Below, piece after piece: positions 55,833-64,000 of a DNA stretch of 64,000 nt. Within the stretch, counting starts at the first letter, position 1. Each line of letters opens with the position of its first letter. The stretch is taken from NCBI RefSeq assembly GCF_963924675.1, contig NC_089235.1, positions 58,516,520-58,580,519 on the forward strand, written 5' to 3'. The position numbers and the translations under genes are program-made. The stretch comes from Phocoena phocoena (lineage: Eukaryota > Chordata > Mammalia > Artiodactyla > Phocoenidae). The notes beneath the pieces were generated by a model. It saw only the letters and a program-made list of their open reading frames with translations. It ran no database searches and was not told the DNA's origin.

Positions 55833-58800
55833 CTAAGTTTCACATGTATGCGTTAATAAATGATATTTGTTTTTCTCTTTCTGACTTATTTCACTCTGTG
55901 TGACAGTCTCTAGATCCATCCACGTCTCTACAAATAACACAATTTCGTTCCTTTTTATGGCTGAGTAATATTCCATTGTATGTATGTACCACATCTTTAT
56001 CCATTCATCTGTCGATGGGCATTTAGGTTGCTTCCATGACCTGGCTATTGTAAATAGTGCTGCAGTGAACACTGAGGTACATGTGTCTTTTTGAATTATG
56101 GTTTTCTCTGGGTATATGCCCAATAGTGGGATTGCTAGGTCATATGGTAATTCTATTTTTTGATATTTAAGGAACCTCCATACTGTTCTCCATAGTGGCT
56201 GTATCAAATTACATTCTCACCAACAGTGCAAGAGGGTTCCCTTTTCTCCACACCCTCTCCAGCATTTGTTGTTTGAAGATTTTCTGATGATGTCCATTCT
56301 AACTGGTGTGAGGTGATACCTCACTGTAGTTTTGATTTGCATTTTTCTAATAATTAGTGACGTTGAGCAGCTTTGCATGTGCTTCTTGGCCATCTGTATG
56401 TCTTCTTTGGAGAAATGTCTATTTAGGTCTTCTGCCCAGTTTTGGATTGGGTTGTTTGTTTTTTTAATATTGAGCTGTATGAGCTGTTTATATAATTTGG
56501 AGATTAATCCTTTGTCCGTTGATTCATTTGCAAATATCTTCTCCCATTCTGAGGGTTGTCTTCTCATTTTGTTTGTAGTTTCCTTTGCTTGACAAAAGCT
56601 TTGAAGTTTAATTAGGTCCCATTTGTTTATTTTTGTCTTTATTTCAATTACTCTAGGAAGTGGATCAAAAAAGATCTTGCTGTGATTTATGTCAGACAGT
56701 GTTCTTCCTATGTTTTTATCTAATAGCTTTAAAGTGTCCAGTCTTACATGTAGGTCTCTAATCCATTTTGAGTTTATTTTTGTGTATGGTGTCAGGGAGT
56801 GTTCTAATTTCATTCTTTACATGTAGCTGTCCAGTTTTCCCAGCACCATTTATTGAAGAGACTGTCTTTTCTCCATTGTATATCCTTGCCTCCTTTGTCA
56901 TAGATTAGTTGACCATAGGTACATGGGTTTATCTCTGGGCTTTCTATCCTGTTCCATTGATCTATGTTTCTGGTTTTGTGCCAATACCATATTGTCTTGA
57001 TTACTGTAGCTTCGGTGTCTGATTCCTCCAGCTCCGTTTTTTTCCCTCAAGACTGCTATGGTTATTCGGGGTCTTTTGAGTCTCCATACAAATTTTAAGA
57101 TTTTTTGTTCTAGTTCTGTGAAAAATGCCATTGGTAATTTGATAGGGATTGCATTGAATCTGTAGATTGCTTTGGGTAGTACAGTCATTTTTACAATATT
57201 GATTCTTCCAATCCAAGAACATGGTGTATCTCTCCATCTGTTGGTATCATCTTTAATTTCTTTCATCATTGTCTTATAGTTTTCTTCATACAGGTCTTTT
57301 GTCTCCCTAGGTAGGTTTTTTCCTAGGTATTTTATTCTTTTTGTTGCAGTGGTAAATGGGAGTGTTTCCTTAAATTCTCTTTCAGATTTTTCATGATTAG
57401 TGTATAGGAATGCAAGAGATTTCTGTGCTTTAATTTTGTATCCTGCAATTTTATGAAATTCATTGATTAGCTCTAGTAGTTTTCTGGTGGCATCTTTAGG
57501 ATTCTCTATGTATAGTATCACATCATCTGCAAACAGGGACAGTTTTACTTCTTCTTTTCCAATTTGTACTCCTTTTATTACTTTTTCTTCTCTGATTGCT
57601 GTGGCTAGGACTTCCAAAACTATGTTGAAAATAGGGGTGAGAGTGGACATCCTTGTCTTTCCTGATCTTAGAGGAAATGTTTTGTCTTTCACTATTGAGA
57701 ACAATGCTTACTGTGGGTTTTTTGTAAATGGCCTTTATTATGTTGAGGTAGATTCCCTCTATGCCCACTTTCTCTGGAGAGTTTTTATCATAAATGGGTG
57801 TTGAATTTTGTCAGAAGCTTTTTCTGCATCTAATGAGATGAGCATATGGTTTTTATTCTTCAATTTGTTAATATGGTGTATCACATTGATTGATTTGCGC
57901 ATTTTGAAGAATCCTTCCATCCCTGAGATAAATCCCACTTGATCATGGTGTATGATCCCTTTAATTTGTTGGTGGATTCTGTTTGCTAGTATTTGGTTGA
58001 GGATTTTTGCATCTATATTCATCAGTGATATTGGTCTGTAATTTTCTTTTTTTGTAGTATCTTCGTCTAGTTTTGGTATCAGAGTGACGGTGGCCTCATG
58101 GAACGAGTTTGGGTTTGTTCCTTCCCCTGCAATTTTTTGGGAGAGTTTGAGAAGGATGGGTGTTAGCTCTTCTCTAAATGTTTGACAGAATTCACCCGTG
58201 AAGCCATCTGGTCCTGGACTTTAGTTTGTTGGAATATTTTTTATCACAGTTTCAATTTCATTACTTGTGAATGTTCTGTTCATTTTTTCTCTTTCTTCCT
58301 GGTTCAGTCTTGGAAGGTTATACCTTTCTAAGAATTTGTCCATTTCTTCAGGTTGTCCATTTTATTGGCATAGAGTTGCTTGTAGGAGTCTCTTAGGATG
58401 CTTTCTATTCCTGCGGTGTCTGTTGTAACTTCTCCTTTTTCATTTCTAATTTTATTGATTTGAGTCATTTCTCTCTTTTTCTTGATGAGTCTGGCTAATG
58501 GTTTATCAATTTTGTTTATCTTCTCAAAGAACCAGCTTTTAGTTTTATTGATCTTTGCTATTGTTTTCTTTATTTCTATTTCATTTATTTCTACTCTGAT
58601 CTTCATGATTTCTTTCCTTCTACTAACACTTGGTTTTGTTTGTTCTTCTTTCTCTAGTTTCTTTCAGTGTAAGGTTAGATTGTTTATTTGAGATTTTTCT
58701 TCTTTCTTGAGGTAGGCTTGTATTGCTATAAACTTCCCTCTTAGAACTGCTTTTTGCTGCATCCCACAGGTTTTGGATTGTTGTATTTTCACTGTTATTT

Positions 58801-59640
58801 GACTCTAGGTATTTTTTGATTTCCTCTTTGATTTCTTCAGTGATCTCTTGGCTATTTAGTAATGTATTGTTTAGCCTCCATGTGTTTGTGTTTTTTACGT
58901 TGTTTTTCCCTGTAACTGATTTCTAATCTCATAGCATTGTGGTCAGAAAAGATGCTTGATGTGATTTCAATTTTCTTAAATTTACTGAGGCTTGATTTGG
59001 TCTGAGGCAAGATGTGATCTATCTTGGAGAATGTTCCGTGTGCACTTGAGAAGAAAGTGTAATCTGCTGTTTTTGGATGGAATGTCCTATAAATATCAAT
59101 TAAATCTATCTCATCTAATGTGTCATTTAAAGCTTGTATTTCCTTCTTAATTTTCTGTTTGGATGATCTGTCCATTGGTGTAAGTGAGGTGTTAAATTCC
59201 CCCACTATTATTGTGTTACTGTCAATTTCCTCTTTTATAGCTGTTAGCAGTTGCCTTATGTATTGAGGTGCTCCTATGTTGGGTGCATACATATGTATAA
59301 TTGTTATATCTTCCTGGATTCATCCCTTGATCATTATGTAGTGTCCTTCCTTGTCTCTTGTAACATTCTTTATTTTAAAGTCTATTTTATCTGATATGAG
59401 TATTGCTACTCCAGCTTTGTTTTGATTTCCATTTGCATGGGATATCTTTTTCAATCCCCTGCCTTTCAGTCTGTATGTGTCCCTAGGTCTGAAGTGGGTC
59501 TCTTGTAGACAGCATATATAAGGGACTTGTTTTTGTGTCTGTTCAGCTAGACTGTGTGTTTTGGTTGGAGCATGTAATGCATTCACGTTTAAGGTAATTA
59601 TTGATATGTATATTCCTATTACCATTTTCTTAATTGTTAT
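55833..59640 (-). pseudogene. L1 ORF2 pseudogene (endonuclease and reverse transcriptase)
   Basis: In frame order from the right: the endonuclease N-terminus at 59320-59625 (TLNVNALHAP, CLQETH, AGVAILISDK); the endonuclease middle at 58852-59292 with GEFNT where functional L1s have GDFNT, and a retained SDHNAM near its end; the fingers at 58328-58606; RT motif A at 57759-58022 reading [15 protein letters not shown], where Phe of the usual AFDK is Ser; RT catalytic FADD within [11 protein letters not shown] at 56898-57704; and the C-terminal region at 56217-56813 and 55833-56207 (MWYIHTMEYYSAIKRNE). The enzyme would nick DNA and reverse-transcribe L1 RNA in an intact copy. Here frameshifts and stops abolish the product. 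I give no repaired sequence. Confidence 0.93.
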
Positions 59641-59683
59641 GGGTTTTTTTTTGTAGTTCCTTTTCTTCTCTTGTGTTTCCCTC

Positions 59684-60612
59684 TTAGAGAAGTTCCTTTA
59701 GCATCTGTTGTAGAGCTGGTTTGGTGGCGCTGAATTCTCTTAGCTTTCGCTTGTCTGTAAAGCTTTTGATTTCTCTGTCGAATCTGAATGAGATCCTTGC
59801 CTGGTAGAGTAATCTTGGCTGTAGGTTCTTCCCTTTCATCACTTTAAGTATATCATGCCACTCCCTTCTGGTTTGTAGAATTTCTGCTGAGAAATCAGCT
59901 GTTAACCTTATGGGAATTCCCTAGTATGTTATTTGTTGTTTTTCCCTTGTTGCTTTCAATAATTTTTCTTTGTGTTTAATTTTTGTCAGTTTGATTACTA
60001 TGTGTCTTGGCATGTTTCTCCTTGGGTTTATCCTGCCTGGGACTCTCCGTGCTTCCTGGACTTGGGTGGCTATTTCCTTTCCCATGTTAGGGAAATTTTC
60101 AACTATAATCTCTTAAAATATTTTCTTGGGTTCTTTCTCTCTCTCTTCTCCTTCTGGGACTCCCATATTGCGAATGTTGTTGTGTTTAATGTTGTCCCAG
60201 AGGTCTCTTAAGCTGTCTTCATTTCTCTTAATTCTTTTTTCTTTATTCTGTTCCATGGCAGTGAATTCCACCATCTGTCTTCCAGGTCACTTATCCGTTC
60301 TTCTGCCTCAGTTATTCTGCAATTGATTCCTTCTAGTGTATTTTTCATTTCAGTTATTGTATTGTTCGTCTCTGTATGTTTGTTCTTTAATTCTTCTAGG
60401 TGTTTGTTCTTTAATCCTTCTAGGTCTTTGTTAAACATTTCTTGCATCTTCTTGATCTTTGTCTCCATTCTTTTTCTGAGGTCCTCGATCATCTTCACTA
60501 TCATTATTCTGAATTCTCTTTCTGTAAGGTTGCCTACCTCCACTTCACTTAGTTGTTTTTCTGGCATTTTATCTTGTTCCTTCATCTGGTACATAGCCCT
60601 CTGCCTTTTCAT
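59684..60612 (-). pseudogene. L1 ORF1 pseudogene (RNA-binding protein)
   Basis: The start codon is the CAT at 60610-60612 (MKRQRAMYQMKEQDK) and the stop is TTA at 59684-59686. The coiled-coil part is open from 60732 through 60208, with heptad-like Leu/Ile/Met spacing and an ITEAEERISDLEDRW segment. After that the frame shifts near 60125-60230, then the RNA-binding and C-terminal parts (EIIVENFPNMGKEIA, KLREFSATKPALQQMLKELL) follow with isolated stops. In an intact L1 this protein forms trimers on L1 RNA. The 929-bp length is close to the family norm, so the breaks are mostly point changes. Confidence 0.9.
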
Positions 60613-60810
60613 CTTGTCTATCTTTCTGTGAATGTGCTTTTTGTACACAGGCTGCAGGACTGTAGTTCTTCTTGCTTCTGCTCTAAATATTCTTGCTATA
60701 AGATGTGAAATAGCAAATCTTTCTGTGGTCATTGGACCCCTGACAAGTAGCAGTCTTTGGCTGGGCCATACATATATGAAGGGGAATGACTATAAGAAAT
60801 TATAAGAAGC

Positions 60811-60934
60811 CTGGGACTTCCCTGGTGGTCCAGTGCTTAAGACTCTGTGCTTCCAATGTAGGGGGCGCAGGTTTGATCCCTGGTCCAGGAATTAAGATCT
60901 CACATGCTGCATGGCACAGCCAAAAAAAAAAAAA
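60811..60934 (+). mobile_element. Short CHR-related tRNA SINE with perfect 13-bp target duplication
   Basis: AATTATAAGAAGC at 60798-60810 and 60935-60947 flanks a ~110-bp tRNA-like unit (CTTCCCTGGTGGTCCAGTGC, then GGTTTGATCCCTGGTCC as B box) with an A-tail. It lacks the long body of the other CHR copies, so it is a distinct short subtype. It landed next to the 5' end of the L1. Confidence 0.93.
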
Positions 60935-60947
60935 AATTATAAGAAGC

Positions 60948-62065
60948 TTATTGCCTCATTTCCCAATCTTCATATTTCTAAAACATGGTCATCTTATTTC
61001 GGGTAAGAACTAAATTGGAGGAAATGAAGTGTGAAAAAAAATTTTGTTATAAAGACTCCTTTTTGAAAATATGTCTCTAACTATCTCACCTTAGTCTTTG
61101 ATTAGTCTAAACCTGCTAAAACATCCTATAATTGGGATTTTGGATCTAAGAATTATAGTAAATGTAATTTTTAAAAGTACATACCAGGGCAAAAAAGAGC
61201 ATCCAATGAAAATTTGAAGGGTTGTTGCAACATTGTCTCTCTTTAAAAATAACTTTGGTCATTGTGAGATAGATTTAATTCAATTTATGCCTAACAGTTT
61301 GACATTTGGACTCTATTTCCCGGCATGGTGGTTGATGTCGCTTGGGAAAATACATTCTTACTGGTTGACGTAATAATACCTTAAATAAAGAGAATAAGGA
61401 ATTGCATTCAGAAATAACAACTCAAATTCTCTTGTAGAACTTAATGTGTAAAAACAACTATCAGTTTCACAAAAGCAACTAAAGCTTAGTTAAATTTACT
61501 CATTTATTAGTCAACCTTTGAGCCCTACTCAGCCTCCAGGAAGACTTTGAAAAACCCTACCTTACTTTACCTTCCCTGGAACATACAAACTCATATTTGC
61601 TAAGAAAGTAAACAAAATAAATAGAGAAAAAGAGGGCACATTACATTCTCATTAACATAATTCTTTAGGTCTCACCAATCGGAAGGCTCAGTGTTCACAG
61701 TTGCTTCAATAGTTCTTTAAATATTTCTCCTCTTTTATATTGATCAGAGCTCATTTCATACAAAGAGTAATAAGTATCATTTGCAAAATGCTTGGCAAAT
61801 TTACAAACATTTCTATTGATATGATTTCCCCAGAATAAATGTAGAAATATTTTGCAATGAATATGGGCTAGCATTTTGGTCAGAGGTCACATCAGGGATA
61901 ACTCTCCATATTTCACCCAGCAGGGACTCAGAATTGAGTAGAAATAACATTTCTCAAAGAAGTAGCTGATACATGCAAATCAACTACACTTACGATGTGT
62001 GTCACAAATATCTGAGGACTTCCAGATTCCTCTAGCATTATCTCCATCCTTAGTAAGCTATGTGT
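60948..62065. other. Unassigned AT-rich sequence
   Basis: No repeat or gene is recognised. An octamer ATGCAAAT lies near 61973. Confidence 0.4.
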
Positions 62066-62069
62066 CTCC

Positions 62070-62155
62070 TCCCTTAAATGGACAATGTTTTGTTCATCTT
62101 TACATTCATCATACTATGTACAAAGCAAATGCTTGGTTTGTTGAATGGGTGAATA
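62070..62155 (+). mobile_element. L2 LINE 3' terminus
   Basis: 'aatgttttgttcatctttac' and 'gcaaatgcttggtttgttga' fit the L2 end. Confidence 0.65.
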
Positions 62156-63032
62156 ACACCTTTAGTCAGGCTCTCATGGTCTGAAGTAGGTATATGCCAA
62201 TATGGAGCAGAAGTGGAGCTGGAGAGATAGAGGTGGGTATTTGTGGTTGTGCTTGTCTTCACCAGAGTTCACATTAGTTAGAACTGAAGTATTTGGGAGG
62301 GAGAGGTCATCATTCAAGGGAAGATGGAGAGATGTGAAGAGCAGCTATGGAAATGCAACATTAAACATGAAATTGGTGTAGAGGACACTGGAAACCCAGT
62401 TAGTCAAGACCCTTGGGGAGCAAAGGGATTCTTCAAAAGATCACTGTTAGTGTGGGACTGAATTATAATTAGACTTTCTGAATAGAACAAAATAATAAAG
62501 AAAGAAATTTAAAAATGGGGCACATACAGAACTGATCAAGAAGGGATTATCAAGACAATATTACCCAACTACTCATTTGCAAATGAGCATATTCTCACCC
62601 AACACTGTTTTCAGTTATGACTGAATGGAAGTCCTTTGTAGTATCCAAAGTCCAAGACAGCAAGTAGTTCTTTGGTATGGGTTCGAAGTTTTCCCAGAAT
62701 GAATTGTAAAACACTTACGCTTTCCGTGAACAGAGGCAAGCTGGCCTACCCCATTTCTGGCAAATTTTGCTAAGCACTACAGACTCCCCACTTAATCCTT
62801 TGGTTTAAACAATATGCAGCTCACACAAATTAGTGAGAAGACAAACAGAGACGCAGGTCAGTCATCCAAAGAAAGACGTAAAAATAAAATAAATAAAACA
62901 TATGTGAAACACACTTAATGGATCAGAGATAAAGCCCAGTACAAGATAGGACAGATAAAAACCCGTCAATCTGGAAACCTTCTTGGGTTTACAAGAAGCC
63001 CCTTCTGATCTCAGACTGTGTTTATCTTCTAG
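62156..63032. other. Unassigned sequence (possible intron)
   Basis: No gene is recognised. A perfect 16-bp palindrome CTCATTTGCAAATGAG lies at 62572-62587. The right edge ends in TTTATCTTCTAG, an acceptor-like sequence. Confidence 0.4.
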
Positions 63033-63163
63033 ATGGAAAAGAGAGGAAAAATAAATCTCTCCGTATCAAACGCCTGTTTAGTAGAAATAAATTGAAAGTG
63101 CTTGGCCAATTAGAACGAACTAAATCTCCCCTAGGCAAACCTACTATCGATATATGTATTTAG
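63033..63163 (+). other. Candidate terminal coding exon of an unidentified gene
   Basis: GTGTTTATCTTCTAG ends at 63032, a fair acceptor. In phase 1 (one base from the previous exon, G giving Asp) it reads 42 further codons beginning GKERKNKSLRIKRLFSRNK and stops at TAG 63161-63163. The C-terminus would be Lys/Arg-rich. Four CpGs are retained in ~110 bp of AT-rich sequence, which is unusual unless under constraint. The phase is compatible with the 54-nt candidate at 53802-53855. No poly(A) signal is evident immediately downstream, where a SINE inserted 13 bp after the stop. The protein is not recognised and chance remains possible. Confidence 0.3.
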
Positions 63164-63176
63164 CTTCCTGAGATAT

Positions 63177-63413
63177 AGATATATATATAGATATATATAT
63201 ATATATATATTTTTTTTTTTTGTGGTACGTGGGCCTCTCACTGTTGTGGCCTCTCCCATTGCCAAGCACAGGCTCCGGACGCACAGGCTCAGCGGCCATG
63301 GCTCACGGGCACAGCCGCTCCACAGCATGTGGGATCATCCCAGACCGGGGCACGAACCCGTGTCCCCTGCATCGGCAGGCGGACTCTCAACCACTGCGCC
63401 ACCAAGGAAGCCC
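63177..63413 (-). mobile_element. CHR-type SINE whose tail became an (AT)n microsatellite
   Basis: GCTTCCTGAGATAT (63163-63176) and GCTTCCTGACATAT (63414-63427) flank it. Between the left duplication and the T-run (63211-63221) there is ~35 bp of (AT)n with GATA interruptions, so the poly(A) tail end or target has expanded. The SINE body is otherwise complete. Confidence 0.94.
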
Positions 63414-63619
63414 GCTTCCTGACATATTTAAAGGCAACCTGGGAAAGGCGGGCTAGCCAAAATCAAAAAAGTTGACAATTTTAAAATTTCAGTTACCTTT
63501 GAACTCCATCTACCACAGCAATAAAAAGAGATGTTTCTGCTCTATTGCATTTTGTTGAAACCAAATGAATAGACTGGAGAAATAAATAAGCTGGACACAT
63601 TATACAGGAATAATATGGC

Positions 63620-63745
63620 ATTGTTGGGAGAGAACATAGAACAAGGGGGCAAGAGCCAGTTTCTTGTTCCAGCTCTGCCACGCTCTACGTGACTCCGGGC
63701 AAGTCTTTACACTCTAATCTTCATAGGCTACTTGTAAATAAAAGA
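63620..63745 (-). mobile_element. MIR fragment
   Basis: 'gttccagctctgccacgctc', 'acgtgactccgggcaagtct' and 'ttacactctaatcttcatag' are in reverse-complement MIR order. Confidence 0.75.
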
Positions 63746-64000
63746 ATAACAATAGATTATTTTTTTAAGTTTCCCTGAGATCCCAAAATATGTATGATTC
63801 TAAAGGGAGAAAGGAAGATTTATGTATAAATTATTTCAAAAGGGTCTATAGTAATTGTTTCCCTTACACCTAAAAGGGAAGATCCAGATACATCATCAAG
63901 ATGTCTCCAAAAAACACCTCTTGTCATCAAAAGCCACCAAAAAGCAGGTAGTCAAATAGCCTTTTGTGGGAACATGTAGTAAATAGCATAGGCTAATATC
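63746..64000. other. Unassigned sequence
   Basis: Nothing recognised up to the window edge. Confidence 0.4.

Larger units (their letters stand above)
55627..60745 (-). mobile_element. Nearly full-length L1 retrotransposon, coding-dead
   Basis: About 5.1 kb on the minus strand: remnant 5' UTR (to about 60745), ORF1, ORF2, 3' UTR and an A/T-rich tail at 55627-55650. Every ORF is broken by stops and frameshifts, yet each domain is in the expected order and most blocks exceed 80 open codons. The 5' end appears truncated within the 5' UTR and I find no clear target duplication. A downstream 285-bp L1 at 47566-47850 is a close relative. L1 antisense to the candidate plus-strand exons fits the usual intronic bias. 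Confidence 0.95.

Noticed and set aside
56332..57804. Plus-strand ORFs over the large L1
   Set aside because: They are antisense shadows of L1 ORF2.
55627..60777. Target-site duplication for the large L1
   Set aside because: I compared the flanks at 55600-55627 and 60745-60800 and found no convincing matching sequence.
1..64000. CRISPR array, operon, phage or bacterial-type system
   Set aside because: There are no regularly spaced direct repeats, no ribosome-binding sites and no dense coding. The content is plainly mammalian.

Overview
This window is nuclear DNA from a placental mammal, almost certainly a cetacean (whale or dolphin). The main evidence is about a dozen copies of the tRNA-Glu-derived CHR-type SINE. 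Most are in the ~200-bp form typical of toothed and baleen whales, many still have recognisable target-site duplications, and there are no ruminant BovB or Bov-tA elements. The background is AT-rich and CpG-poor. Nothing looks prokaryotic: there are no operons and no long continuous ORFs. The long ORF-like translations are mostly LINE-1 ORFs, antisense SINE translations or chance open frames.

Layout. 1-17.7 kb: a LINE-1 3' end opens the window, followed by CHR SINEs, MIR and L2 relics and an old L1M 3' end (10.43-11.31 kb). A small CpG- and GGC-rich island (9.65-10.08 kb) carries a perfect palindromic oestrogen-response-element sequence. 17.8-31.9 kb: more CHR SINEs, L2 and MIR, a Tigger/pogo-like DNA transposon with intact terminal inverted repeats and TA duplication (28.24-28.77 kb), a 5'-truncated L1 with a 17-bp target-site duplication (28.85-29.21 kb), and an L2 split by a younger SINE. 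31.9-45.3 kb: transposon-poor, AT-rich sequence with only L2 and MIR relics clustered at 35.4-37.2 kb and one MIR at 39.4 kb. This is the most likely home of conserved non-coding elements. 45.3-55.1 kb: a MaLR (MLT1-like) LTR, a degraded retrovirus-like stretch, two L1 tails, a CR1/L3 relic, an ERV1-like LTR, L1M relics, and a long pyrimidine tract. 55.6-60.8 kb: a nearly full-length but coding-dead cetartiodactyl L1 on the minus strand, with ORF1, endonuclease, reverse transcriptase and C-terminus all identifiable. 60.8-64 kb: a short CHR-related SINE, L2, a candidate exon, a CHR SINE and a MIR.

Genes. No gene can be named. Three plus-strand segments have a splice-acceptor context and compatible reading phase: 44783-44832, 53802-53855 and 63033-63163. 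They may be exons of an unidentified gene whose introns fill the right third of the window, but each could be chance. The rest reads as intron or intergenic desert. No new enzymatic or defence-like system is visible. The most interesting items are the possible exon series, an unclassified T-tract-flanked 75-bp repeat present twice, the perfect ERE in a CpG-rich pocket, and the transposon-poor block.
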